NCBI GenBank assembly: GCA_016808115.1 | Contig: JAEQBH010007375.1 | Coordinates: 20,708-84,707, forward strand | DNA length: 64,000 bases | Reading direction: 5' to 3' | Source: Tetrastigma voinierianum | Taxonomy: Eukaryota > Streptophyta > Magnoliopsida > Vitales > Vitaceae | Shown here: piece by piece, positions 33,762-44,478 of the stretch | Layout of the letters: each line of letters begins with the position of its first letter | Position numbering within the stretch: the stretch's first letter is position 1 | Notes under the pieces: generated by a model | Seen by the model: only the letters and a program-made list of their open reading frames with translations | What the model was told of the DNA's origin: nothing | Databases searched by the model: none | Made by a program: the position numbers and the translations under genes

Positions 33762-36082
33762 GTACTCAACCATTTCCCTTAACATTTTCTTTTGCTGGCA
33801 GAATGCTAGGTTTCCTAACAAAATTGTCTATAAGTAGTATATTTCATGGTCTTTTGTATGACCTTGGGTGCTCGTTTCTCGTCTGTGCAGTTGAGAAGTG
33901 GGATTTTGAGTTACGGGGCATACACCAATAATGGGCTTCATGATACATAATTGGTATGTTGGAGAAATTGTCCATTGTATTAAAACAGATGCATCCTTTG
34001 GTGGATTGGATACATGTACCATGGCATCTGCCTGATTTAATGAATTGTATGCTTGGACTAGAAAAACTGAACATTAAACCGTTCAATTCTTCAGGAATGT
34101 ACTTTTGGTCTTATAACCAGAATCCATCTGGATATCACTTTTGATTATATTTTAAGATTTTGATTGTATCATCTGAGAACTGTAAAATCCACACATGCTA
34201 TCACGATCAGCCATAGGCTGGTAGGTTTCAGGTTAGCATTTTTCTTGAACATTTTTGACAGGCCTAAGTCAAATTTTGGCAGCACCATATGGTGAAGAGA
34301 TCACAACCATTGATATCATCCCCAAAATATGAATAAAACTTAAGTACTTCCAGTGAGTGGCAGATCATCATCAGGAATTGGAATCTTGTTTAGTAGTTCA
34401 GTAACCTAACTAGCATGTGATTCTAATTTCTGTCCGTAACTTTAGACTTATTAAACAGCACCATGTGCACACAATTGCATGTAAATGTAGCAACAGAAAC
34501 CGATATATGTCCCTTGTCCATGCCTCAGAAACTGATCAAAAGCATGTAAAACTCATCCTCTCAGTTATGAACGTCAGGTAATGTGCTTCTATTCTCATAG
34601 TTCTCTTCAACAGTACTTGTGATATCTTCAGGGTTTTAATGATTTGTTCTTGCACCTAATAATATTGGTACTTTGTTGATAATCTTGTTCTAAAAAAATC
34701 CTAGCACATGTGAGATATTGAATCCTTGTGATGTGATGTGATGTGAATTCTTGTATAATCTTGTGACTCAATTGTCTTTTCTCAACTGCATTATGTTCCT
34801 ACTTCCATTTTCCCCATTGTTGATAGTTCGTTTTCCTGTTGAACTGTCATTGGGTTGGTGAAATTGACTCCTCCATGTTCTTTCCTTTTCAATTAGGAGA
34901 CTTAAGGCCAGCCTTTTTTTTTCTGTTCTTTTCTTCTAAATTAGGAGACTTTGAGGCCACCATTTTTTTCAGGTGGGTCCGAATTTGAAAACTCATGTCT
35001 TCTGCCAATGAATACAGCGGAAGCAATTTTAATTCTTAGAAAAGATCTGCTACAAATGGGCCCTGAACATGGCAATGAAACATGGTTGCAGTAGAGTCAA
35101 TATCTGCTTCTTTAGAGATGTAACCCATTGGAAAACCGTGTTTTGATTCAGCACACCTGCAAAAATGCTCCCAGAAATATATTTATGGGTGTATCAATAT
35201 GTGTTATACCGATAAATGTGATTATGTATTTACAAAAGAAGATGAAAATTCTACTCTTAGGCATAGATGAAAGGCCAAGGATATGAACATATGCATAGAA
35301 TTTTATTTGAGGAGTCCAGTGGATTCCCTTTCCCTTTCAATGATTCAAAGATTATATTATAAAGGAAATACCGATCCCTATCACAAGTATGAATCATCTT
35401 TGTAAACTGTACCGAGACGATTTTTCTGGGCGCTGACATTTATTTTCGAAAGCGACTATGTTAATGTGACATGCATGTATTTGAATAATAAAAAAAGTTA
35501 GCCAGTCACCTTATTTTTGCATTGTTCTCATATTTAAATTCTATTAGCGCCTGCATTCTGCTATTGAAATTGACTGCATTTTGATGAATCATATAGTTTG
35601 CGTTTGGGCGCCATGAAAATGAACCTGTTCTTGCTTGTTCCTAAAACTGCATAAGCATGTTAAATCAAATCAGGTAGCCTCTGAAACTAACTCATTCCAA
35701 AAACAAAGGGAAACAAGTCCTCTGATCACCGTGGTAGAAACAGTAGGAAAAGACATAACCCTTACGAAAAACTAAACTCCAGAATTAAGATGACCTCCAA
35801 ACAGGGTCATGATTAGATTCATCAACCTTAGTGACTATTCATCAGGAAGAGACACATATTACTTAACAGGAGGAACAGGAGATCCCTACAGTCAGCTATT
35901 TTGGCTGTGCTCTTTTGTAATTTATTGTACTCATTGGCAGAAGTCAAAGGAAAGGTTTTGTCATGACTCATGACTGACGATGATGTGAGAAAGATCATGT
36001 TTTATATTGAATTTGACTAAATGAAGTTATTATATTAGATAAAACAAATCATGATTTTGCTTAGCCTCAAATCTTCATGCAG
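33762..36082. other. Last intron of the unrecognised gene
   Basis: 2.3 kb, AT-rich. It contains a 25-base phrase repeated near 34896 and 34940 (AATTAGGAGACTT...AGGCCA) next to runs of T. No exon-like stretch with both splice borders was found. Confidence 0.4.
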
Positions 36083-36136
36083 GTTACAGCTAAGTCACAG
36101 GGTTTGGAGGATATCGATCTGGTGAAAGAAAAGTAG
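36083..36136 (+). CDS. Terminal exon of the unrecognised gene
   Basis: After ATGCAG the frame reads VTAKSQGLEDIDLVKEK and stops at TAG (36134-36136). The border and the phase fit the 33.7 kb exon. Its 3' end faces the 3' end of the P450 gene about 0.9 kb away, so the two genes would be convergent. Confidence 0.5.
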   Translation, partial: VTAKSQGLEDIDLVKEK

Positions 36137-37043
36137 GAGAAAAGACAAAAGCATAATTGTGATGTGAATACGGTACATACTTTGGGTGTTTAGAATTCAA
36201 AATTGTTAAAATAAACAAAAGAGCCAAAACTTCTCTAGCACAGCTGTATCCTGCTGGGATTCAATTCTAGTAATAGACTGAAACAAAAAATAATAATTAT
36301 AAATTGAAAGCAAAGTCAAGAGTAAAATTTGGGTTTCCTGAAATTGACATGTGTTTAGATTTGATTCCTAGTCTTATTATTCTTTTGAGGTAGAGATGAG
36401 CACATGATATCACAACTATGTGTTCTTTGCTTGCAGGTAGTTACAGATTTTGATCTTGTTTATGCTTCACTGATTTAGGGATTTGGTTCATCACTCTAAT
36501 ATAGATTAGGCATAAACGTACAGAACAGAAGAAAATATGAAACACATAAAAGAACATTCATGATGTGATTATGCATAATCAAAATTCCAATGATCAAATT
36601 TACATTTATTTTGCCTTACGGCGACTTATAATTTTAAGTAATAACAAAGAAAAAAGAAGAAAAAAAAACCATGGTGGGAGTGGAATTATCCCACCTAAAT
36701 ACATTTATCACATCCCTGAGACTAAATTCCAGGAAAAATTGAACTCGATTCAGCTTGCAATCTTTCTGGTTGTTGTTCCCTTCAAAATTTTAGTTGTGGT
36801 ATAAGGAGGAGGACTGACTCGTGGCTATGCTGTACAGTTATTTTTTTGGTTTCCCTTTTTTGAGTATTTAGCATCAAAATTTCTTGATGTGAGTGTCTGT
36901 AGATTGGCTGGGAGAAAAGGGAGATCTCTATTGATGATACTGTTACTTTTGTTTCTTGTTTGAAACTTTGGATTAGAGTAAGGGAGTGAAGCAGTGAGTA
37001 GATTTTGGCAGAGATTTTGTTCTCTCCATGGCTATGGCTATGG
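36137..37043. other. Intergenic, between convergent genes
   Basis: AT-rich; it should hold the 3' untranslated regions of both genes. AATAAT and AATAAA-like words occur on both strands, but no poly(A) site can be fixed. A purine run (AAAGAAGAAAAAAAACC) lies at 36651-36670. Confidence 0.4.
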
Positions 37044-37137
37044 CTATGGCTTGAGGGAGATTGTGATGGGCAAACCATTCTGGGGAAGAGCAAAAGGGCC
37101 ATACTGAATACCATTCTGTGTGCCCACCATAGACCAC
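37044..37137 (-). CDS. CYP707A: CYP707A exon 7 (C-terminus)
   Basis: Clean exon after TTTGCAG. It reads WSMVGTQNGIQYGPFALPQN then GLPITISLKP and stops at TAG (37044-37046). The stop lies in a short GCCATA hexamer repeat that continues past it. Confidence 0.9.
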
Positions 37138-38973
37138 CTGCAAATCCCAGAAACAAAGAAATACTAATGTCAGCTTTTTTGATTTTCTTTTCTAAGGAAC
37201 TTCTATTTTAGGAACAAATCCACAGCCCTTTTACCCACAACCCAAAAACACAAAACCAAAAGAAAGTTGTTATTAGGTATTACTACTACCATACCTGTAC
37301 TTTGTAGTCAGATGATGTAGAAGCACCAAAATCTCTAGTTTGGCCAACTCATTCCCAGGGCATGAGTGGACCCCATTTCCAAATGGCATAAATGTATTGG
37401 GCTTTGGAGCAACCTGTCCAATTATTGACCCCAAATATATTAGATTGGGTGCTGAAAAAACCATTATTAAAATATTATCACACAATCATATTCTTTTTGT
37501 CTCTTTATTCACCTCAAATCTTGAGGGATCAAACTTCTCTGGCTCTGGATATATTTCTGGACTGTGGTGAATGTTTCTGAAAAGTGGTAAAACCTTCCAC
37601 CCTTTTGGAATCAGATAATCTGAAAGAATAGAGAGGGTGGGTTATTAAAAAAGAAAATACGAAAATAAATAAAATAGAAAAAATTCTCCAAGGTAACTAA
37701 CTGCCTACCTTCAGAATTCAGCATCTTCAACAGCCTCTCTAAAAGGTGAAAGATAAAGTGAAGCAATTCTAAGTGTCTCTTGAATCACCCTTGAGTTATT
37801 GGCATCTTCTTGGCATCTTCCCAAGTCAGGGACTTCTCTTCACCACATTTGTCTTCTTTTCACTCCCTCCTTATGGACTCTTGCTCTTCCTGCAAGTTCA
37901 CAAGCACACACTTCTAAGTATATCTTTTTATTTTTTTATTTTTTTTATCATCTTTTCTGCTCATTCTTATCCAACTCTCCAACTGTTTCTGCAATCTGAA
38001 TTCAGATTCTGTTATGGGGTGTGAGATTCGAATTTCTTACCGTGACAGCTTGCAGAACACTTGGGTTTTCGCCCAGGTACTTGAGGATCCATGTCAAGAC
38101 ACTGGCAGTAGTATCTCGGGCAGCGAAGATGACGCCGATGATGTTGTCTGCAATTTGTTCATCTGTTAGCCCTTCTTTGTCTCCCATGAAAGATCCCAAC
38201 AAGTCATTGTGATCACCCTTTGCCTACTCCTTGTTGAAGTTTTAGCCAAGATCTGAGCCAGCTCCTTTCTTGCTTTCATTGATTTGTTGAAGAGTGTTCC
38301 GGGAATGTTTATGGGCATTGGGTGTACCCCTTCTCAAGAATGTAGTAGCATCTCTTGAGATCCTCTCTGTGGGTACATCATCTTCTGTGAATAAATGGAC
38401 AGCAGTGCAGCGTTAAGTAATATTCTTTATGATGATGTTTCCTTCAATGAAGACTTCATCAGATTCACAAATTTCTCCGATTCTCTTGCATGATAATTCA
38501 GAATTTCTGATGCCCCATCAGAACTATCAGAGCGAAACAGAGGACGAGAAAACAGAGGAGCTCAGTTTTGCTCTGTTTTAATTGGAAAATGAAGAAAAGT
38601 GAAACTGCTTACCGTCTTCATTTCTTGGAAAGTATTGATGGACCGGCCTTCCCAGGACTGCAGAGTCTGGGTGGCGATGGACTCGATGTCGGAGACGATG
38701 CTTTTAATGGCTCCGGGCATGAAGGCTCGGAGAACAAACTCTCAACTTGGCATGAAGTAGCGAAATTACCCTGGTGAAAGAAAATTGCTTGTTTCCCCAA
38801 CATCCTCTCTTTGCTAGCCGGGAATGTAGGCTTGAAGAGATGAGCCTTTGTGACCAACACCAGCTTTGCAGCTTCAGGACTTGAAATCATCACACATGGG
38901 CACCCCAATATGTGGGTTTTGAATATGCTTCCATACCTGTGAAAGTGAAAGAAAAGCAAGCCCTTAGTTAGCA

Positions 38974-39024
<51 letters not shown>

Positions 39025-39300
39025 TGGAAAGTTGAAACAAACATATCATAGAGAAGAATAGAGAGAGAGAGCAAAGTACAGAGATTGGTATTAACCTCTT
39101 TAGCTTGTTGGCAAAGAAGACATTGGGGTTCTGAGAATAAAGCTGAAAGGTTTTCTCTCCTATGTAAAGACCAGCAGAGGCCCAGGTGGGAGAGGGAGTT
39201 TCCAGGCAGTGGAAACAGAGAAGAAGAAGAGGTTACGGAGGAAGTGGATAAGTAAAAGAAACAGAGCAATGGAGAAGGCTATGGTGGTGAAGGAGTCCAT
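37044..39300 (-). CDS. CYP707A: Abscisic acid 8'-hydroxylase, CYP707A family
   Basis: CYP707A enzymes are ER-anchored cytochromes P450 that hydroxylate abscisic acid at C-8', the main step in its breakdown, using NADPH-P450 reductase. Seven exons are visible on the minus strand; their lengths sum to about 470 codons, the usual family size. Seen: ATG at 39300 with a hydrophobic anchor (SIALFLLLIHF), proline hinge (LPLPPG), YGSIFKTHILGCPCVMISSP, the I-helix AARDTTASVLTW, K-helix ETLR, PEKFDPSRFE and the haem loop FGNGVHSCPG with its cysteine ligand. Exons 5-7 are clean. Exons 1-4 carry small indels that break the frame (near 39170, 38750, 38220-38410 and 37760-37840), although the protein words on both sides stay well conserved. 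Either the gene was recently inactivated or the consensus has errors. A TATA-like box lies 113 bases upstream. Which CYP707A paralogue it is cannot be told. Confidence 0.9.
37295..37413 (-). CDS. CYP707A: CYP707A exon 6 (haem-binding loop)
   Basis: Clean exon between GGACAG and TACAG/GTATGG. It reads VAPKPNTFMPFGNGVHSCPG then NELAKLEILVLLHHLTTKYR. The cysteine that binds the haem iron lies at about 37362. Confidence 0.9.
37513..37619 (-). CDS. CYP707A: CYP707A exon 5
   Basis: Clean 107-base exon between TTTCAG and GAG/GTGAAT. It reads DYLIPKGWKVLPLFRNIHHS followed by PEIYPEPEKFDPSRFE, the PERF-region of the family. No indels. Confidence 0.9.
37709..37889 (-). CDS. CYP707A: CYP707A exon 4 (K-helix)
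   Basis: Bordered by TTGCAG/GAAGAG and GAAG/GTAGGC. EKSLTWEDAKKMP, VIQETLR and REAVEDAE are readable in three frames. The disruptions are one- or two-base losses at short runs (for instance ATAACTCAAGG). The ExxR residues are present. Confidence 0.8.
38041..38425 (-). CDS. CYP707A: CYP707A exon 3 (I-helix)
   Basis: The upstream third is scrambled by several indels, but REDLKRCYYILEKGY is readable at about 38325-38370. The downstream part is clean: LLGSFMGDKEGLTDEQIADN and GVIFAARDTTASVLTWILKY, ending QAVT/GTAAGA. The oxygen-activating AARDTT motif is intact. The left acceptor is uncertain by some tens of bases. Confidence 0.8.
38613..38937 (-). CDS. CYP707A: CYP707A exon 2
   Basis: Bordered by CACAG/GTATGG and AAGACG/GTAAGC. 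It reads YGSIFKTHILGCPCVM, LVTKAHLFKPTFPASKER and MLGKQAIFFHQG cleanly, then loses frame around 38735-38770. The remaining DNA still spells ESIATQTLQSW- and FQEM-like words in another frame. Confidence 0.85.
38977..39022. repeat. (TA)n microsatellite in CYP707A intron 1
   Basis: About 23 uninterrupted AT dinucleotides lie within the first intron. Confidence 0.95.
39096..39300 (-). CDS. CYP707A: CYP707A exon 1 (anchor and hinge)
   Basis: It starts MDSFTTIAFSIALFLLLIHF and ends AAAGAG/GTTAAT; the arginine codon is completed in exon 2. Between the PPG of the hinge and the later YIGE-like words about one base is missing, which creates an in-frame TAG; the following SQNPNVFFANKLK words are readable in the next frame. 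Confidence 0.85.
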
Positions 39301-39412
39301 TACAAGCAGTATAAGTTTGAATAGTTGATGATGGGTGGAGGAGTTGAGAGAGAGAGAGAGTCAAAGAAAGAGAGCTGGGATGGGTGTGTGGAGTGGAGAA
39401 GTAAAGGAAGGG

Positions 39413-39420
39413 TATTTATA
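39413..39420 (-). promoter_or_regulatory. TATA box candidate of CYP707A
   Basis: On the minus strand TATAAATA, within CTTACTATAAATACCC, lies 113 bases upstream of the ATG. A CT-rich leader (complement of the GAGAGAGAGAGAG run at 39346-39360) follows, as is common in plant core promoters. Confidence 0.55.
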
Positions 39421-39529
39421 GTAAGAGAGGAGGAAGATGAGGGGGATGGGGGGCAATGAAATATCAGAAAATACAGCTAGAGTCACAAATGCAGATCTCA
39501 TACAGCTCATGAATGTGGTATTGAGAGAG

Positions 39530-39532
<3 letters not shown>

Positions 39533-39563
<31 letters not shown>
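39533..39563. repeat. (GT)n microsatellite upstream of CYP707A
   Basis: About 15 GT dinucleotides lie 230 bases before the ATG, next to a GAGAGAGAG run. Both lie in the proximal promoter and are likely length-variable. Confidence 0.95.
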
Positions 39564-39565
<2 letters not shown>

Positions 39566-41480
39566 TTGGGGTTGCATAAGAGGCGTGGGTTGTTGGCTGC
39601 GCTACTACTCACAAGTAGAATACCTCTTTACCACCCACACAAGGTGCACTTATCTTCTTCCCTCATCCCGTACTCTCCGGATAACTCACCGCACCACAGA
39701 TTATTTATACATATCTTTCTCACAGCCACTCCAAGTACCCACACTTTACCTTCCTCTCTCTCTCCTCTTCTTCTCGCCTTATTTATACCTACTTCTGTTT
39801 CTCCAACCTTGGCCTCATCGTTATTGTTATTTTTCATCTCAGGCCTGAGTTTAGGAATTAATCTTTTCCTTTTCTGACTTTAATTTGAATTGAAGTGGAA
39901 ATCAAATCATAATTTGAACAAACTTGAAGTATGAATGACCTACAAAGTTTATAGGTTGTTAGGCTGGAGCTTGGGTTAAAATGACCCTACCTAAAGCTTA
40001 TAGGTATTTTAAATGTGATGCTATTGAGTATTTCAGATTAGAATTTGAATGAAATAATGTAATGTAATGTAAAGAAGCAAGGCTCAGTGGTTAAAAGATT
40101 GGATGGTGCATAGGAAAGAGATCAATTTGAGGATAGGGTATAGAAAAAGATTAGTTGGAGTTTTAGCAGGAAATATATAAGAATATAACTTAGTAATATA
40201 AAGTAAATATAGATGTCAAAAGTTAAAAACTTATGAAGAAAGATTAAATATACATATATTGTAGTTGGAAAGGGATTGAAAGGTGGTCTTGAATGGAGGC
40301 CTTTCCCGGAAATAGAAAGCATGGTGGTCCTAAATGGAGGCCCTTTTGAATTATTGAATGGGTTTATAATTTGGACTTTTCAAACCATTAAGAAAACCGG
40401 ATCCTCATCCAAATTTAATCCAATAAGTTGTTTTTATTGTCATTACTTCAATTTTTTTTTTTTAAATATCAATTTTAATTCTTTTTTTTAACATTTATTC
40501 ACTTTGTAATTATAATTTTGTAGTATTATATTGTCATCAAGTCTTAAACTTATTCCCTTCCTTATATCTTGTCTAATTTTTAACCATTGAGCGAAATCTC
40601 ATAGACAATCAATTTTAATACCTAATTCTTAATTTTAATAATTGATTAGTAGTAGTATATTTATTTTAAGTAAAATAGAAAAATCTCATTATTGTATAAA
40701 TGGTTACCAGATAAAGGATAGCACCTAATAACAATAAATTCAACACATTGACATTTTAGGAAGTCTGCACCCCGGTCAAATGGGGCCCTAAAAATGTAAC
40801 ATCTGTATCTTCTTGTCTATTATTATGGAGCAGAAACCCCTTTTTAGTTTTATCATATTTATTCAACATCTTAGATCATTAAATTATTTAATTTCCTTGC
40901 TTAGACCATATTCCCAATTTTCCTTTCCCCCACCCCCTTTTTTTCATTCTACCCTCAGTCACATTCTTAGAATAGGAAAATTAATTTCCCTTAACGCTCA
41001 AAAGTGAAATTTGTCTCTATAATATTACCACTATTGTAGATTCATCCTCAACTACCCAACATCCATATATTAAGTCGTATAGCCCAGTGTAGATTTGATC
41101 CGTTTGATCAATCATAAAGCCACTCATTCCTCCTTGATGCTCGAGAGGTTTTAATTAGTTGTTAAGCAGGAATTAGCATAAGATTGATCGAGGTGCATGT
41201 AAGCTGACTCGAATATTCACGATTATTCAAATTTTTTTTTTAAAGGATGTGATTTTGACTTCTATCTATGACTCCATTAAGAACTCTGTGTTATATATGT
41301 AAAAATTATAATCATATATGTTGGTCAAAAATAAGTTTGAGATACATATTTTATAATATTTTAAGTGTAAGAATAATTAGATTCTTGATGATCCTATTAA
41401 GTGTAAGAAGAGTTACACTTTTAATCCTCCATTTCCTCTATTGTGTAAAAAGAGTTACACATTCAGTCATGAAATAAAGT
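39564..41480. other. CYP707A upstream region, AT-rich intergenic
   Basis: No gene is supported. 39700-39790 is CT-rich. At 40281-40345 a 20-base phrase (GGTGGTC, three bases, AATGGAGGCC) occurs twice 41 bases apart, and ATGTAATGTAATGTAA lies at about 40055. The rest is AT-rich with runs of T. Confidence 0.4.
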
Positions 41481-41842
41481 TGTAACATTTGAGAATAAGT
41501 CATTTTTAATGAAAGGATTAAACATATGAAATGTTACAAAACTTATAGGTTGATGAAGACAATGAGTTTGTAACATTTGATAGTAAATCATGTTTAATGT
41601 ATGCATTAAACAAATGAATAAAATTTGAAATGTTACAAAACTTATTAGGTTAAGAAAATAGAAGTTTGTAACATTTGGAAATAAATTATTTTTTAATGTA
41701 TTGCATTAAACATATGAATAAAATATTATATTGTTACAAAACTTATGAGTTAAGGAGAAGATTAGTAAGTTTGTAACATTTGAGATTAAATATATGTTTA
41801 ATGTGTAAATTAAACATATATTTATGTTTTATAATGTTACAA
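41481..41842. repeat. Tandem array of hairpin-forming units
   Basis: Four units of about 85-105 bases. Each begins TTTGTAACATTTG, has a TTTAATG...CATTAAAC centre and ends AAATGTTACAAAACTTAT. The start and end of each unit are complementary, so each could fold into a long hairpin. Spacers between units vary (AGGTTGATGAAGACAATGAG, GGTTAAGAAAATAGAAG and so on). Confidence 0.8.
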
Positions 41843-42619
41843 TTTCAAGAGATTAAGGATGACAATGAGTCTTCTCATCTTTGTAACCACTCTTTCAACC
41901 ATTAGTATTTTATAAAATGTGACTTTTCTTCTTTTGAAATCTTATTTAGAAAAGTAAAAGACTTGATCAATCCTAAGGCTATTTCCATTTTATTTACTTA
42001 AAGATTTCTTGAGAGAATAAGGGAAATTGTTTTTTGGACAAAGTTCCAAGGAACTTATTTGAACTTCTGTATTCTTCTTCTTATGTTTTTCAAGAGATTG
42101 TGAGTGTTTTTATAATTTTAAGAGTTTATTATAAAATGATATTAGTCTATTTCTCTTCATTATTTTAATCTTTATTTTCAACACATTGAAGTCTCAATTA
42201 GACCTTGAGTACCTTGATAAGGTATCAAAGTTAGGGAGAAAAGAATTTATGGGAATAATTCTCTTGTGTGTTATTTCATCGATTCATCGAATCATAGAAG
42301 TATGTTTTGTACATCCTTACAAACTAATCAAGCAGTTAAATACAGAAAATCAAATCACAATATCTTAATCTCCTACCCAAAATACAACAAATATATATAA
42401 AGAATATTTATAGCTAATATACATAATATATTCCAATAGTCACAGTCAAGAAATCTCAATGAGCTATTGATTGTCTCATTAATCAATGGAAGTTGGAAGA
42501 TCAAGTTATAAAGAGTAGGTGAAACATGAGTAAATCAACATTGAATGGATGAAATATTGTTTAGTTATTAGGCTCTATTTGATAAACCTTATGTTTTATG
42601 TTTGTGATGATTTTTATTT
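41843..42619. other. AT-rich intergenic, nothing recognised
   Basis: No gene or element edge is seen. A 60-codon plus-strand reading frame at 42186 has no features of a protein family. Confidence 0.4.
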
Positions 42620-43310
42620 TTATAACCTTTGCATGTTTATAGAATTATAACCTTTCTCAAAATAACCATTTTCTTCCAAAATAAAATTTCAGTAAAGTTT
42701 TATTCCATTCTTTCTTTGAAAGGAAGTCTTATTCCATTCTTAAACATGCATGTTAATAGAATTATGACCTTTCTCAGAATAACTATTTTTTTTTCTATTT
42801 TTCTTCAGAATTATGACCTTTCTCAAAATAACCATTTTCTTCCAAAATAAATTTCAGTAAAGTTTTATTCCATTCTTTCTTTGAAAGGAAGTCTTATTCC
42901 ATTCTTAAACATGCATGTTTATATAATTATGACCTTTCTCAAAATAACTTTTTTTTTTTCTATTTTTCTTCAAAATAAATTTTTTACCAAAGTCTTATTC
43001 CATTCTTAAACACCCATGTTTATAGAATTATGACCTTTCTCAAAATAACAATTTTTTTTCTATTTTTCTTCAAAATAAAAATTTCACCAAAGTCTTGTGC
43101 CCCATTCTTAAACACCATGTTTATAATATTGTGACCTTTCTCAAAATAACTATTTTTTTCTATTTTTCTTCAAAAATAAATTTTCACCAAAGTCTTATTC
43201 CATTCTTAAGAAACATGCATGTTTATAGAGATTATGACCTTTCTCAAAATAACTATTTTTCTATTTTCTTCAAAAATAAATTTCTCAAAGTCTTATTCCA
43301 TTCTTAAACA
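42620..43310. repeat. Tandem array, about 100-bp units
   Basis: Six to seven imperfect copies of a unit with TTATGACCTTTCTCAAAATA, a T-run, CTTCAAAATAAATTT, AAAGTCTTATTCCATTCTTA and AAACATGCATGTTTATAGA. The ATGCATGTTTAT part holds an ATGCAT palindrome. Early units are longer because of an extra TTTCTTTGAAAGGAAGTC block; later ones lack it. Confidence 0.85.
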
Positions 43311-43603
43311 CTTTTTGTTTTTGTTTTTTTGTTTTTTTTTAAACTCCTTTGGAGCCCAGAACTGCACTGGCACCATTCATAGAGGGTATCCCATCAAACA
43401 TTATGTACCTACCAAGTATAATTAAATTTGGTAGAGAAGCATTATAATTATGGTTTTAGGCCTCGTTGTATTTGGAACTAATATTCTCTATACCCATATT
43501 ATTTTCATTTAAGGTCATTAACATGGTCATAGACATAATAAGTATCTTATTGTACTTTTAAAAAAAAAAGAAAAACTAATTTATTATTTAAACTATCATA
43601 CAT

Positions 43604-43653
<50 letters not shown>

Positions 43654-44095
43654 CGTTAAAAAACATAAAGGATGAAACAACACCCATATTAATAACATGT
43701 CGTCGGCTTAAAGCCTACAAATTTGATAATATTAGGTGACTAAAATACATATGGTGAGATTACAAATATAATGAATTTTATTATCTACCATTTTGATCCA
43801 AATATGCTTTGCGTATTTGAATTATGCATATACAAATAAAGAGATTGTAACAAAATGATGAAAAACAAAATGTTACTTAACAAGATGAGTGAAAAAAGCA
43901 AGCGCCGCAACAAAGCTGATAACATCACAAGCGAAATAAAACCCCGAACTATAGAAATAACCACTTATTTAAGAAATAAATTGATAAAAAGATGTGTGTA
44001 TAGGGGTGATTTTAGGCAAAAATCCAACCTCCCTTACTTTAAGGAAAGATATAGATAGCTGAGAAAGAAAGAAGAAAACGTTGAGACAAGGCTTA
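43311..44095. other. Intergenic with (TA)n run
   Basis: A (TA)n run of about 22 repeats lies at 43606-43649. A 67-codon lysine-rich frame at 43855 is probably chance. Nothing else is recognised. Confidence 0.45.
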
Positions 44096-44348
44096 GGGGG
44101 TCTATTTGGTTTTATGTTTTCTAAAAGCGGTTTACATTCCTAAAAATCAAAGAGAATAAGGAAAACGGGGAAAACACACACATTTGGTTTTTTTAGTTTT
44201 TTTTGTACATTTTAAAAACATAAAGAACATAGAAACACTAGATTCAAAATAACAAAAACAGTTTTCAAAGAACACTAAAATAATGGTTTTTATGCTTTCA
44301 AAACCTGTTTTTAAAAACGGTTTTCAAAAACATGAACCAAATAGGCCC
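44096..44348. mobile_element. Tourist-like MITE
   Basis: The left end GGGGGTCTATTTGGTTTTAT and the right end, read on the other strand, GGGCCTATTTGGTTCATG form a terminal inverted repeat that continues into TGTTTT. TTA flanks both ends (44093-44095, 44349-44351), the duplication typical of PIF/Harbinger-derived Tourist elements. The inside is AT-rich and can fold on itself (AAAACGGTTTTC, AAAACAGTTTTC). It has no coding capacity. Confidence 0.75.
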
Positions 44349-44478
44349 TTAGTCCCTTAGTTTTGATCCTGATTGTACTCAATGAGTTAGTAATCACTCC
44401 TTTCCATTTACGAAATACTTGGCCCCAAACACTTTTTCTTATAAGTTCATACTTCATGATTATTAGCAGAGTACTCTC

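Noticed and set aside
37773..38024. Plus-strand 83-codon frame
   Set aside because: It is opposite CYP707A exon 4 and its intron; a shadow frame.
39437..39877. 146-codon frame upstream of CYP707A
   Set aside because: It runs through the GT microsatellite and CT-rich promoter DNA; low-complexity translation only.
42620..43310. CRISPR-like or coding repeat
   Set aside because: The whole unit is repeated without unique spacers, and the short frames through it shift from unit to unit.
43855..44058. 67-codon lysine-rich frame
   Set aside because: No family feature, AT-rich context and no nearby splice or promoter signals.
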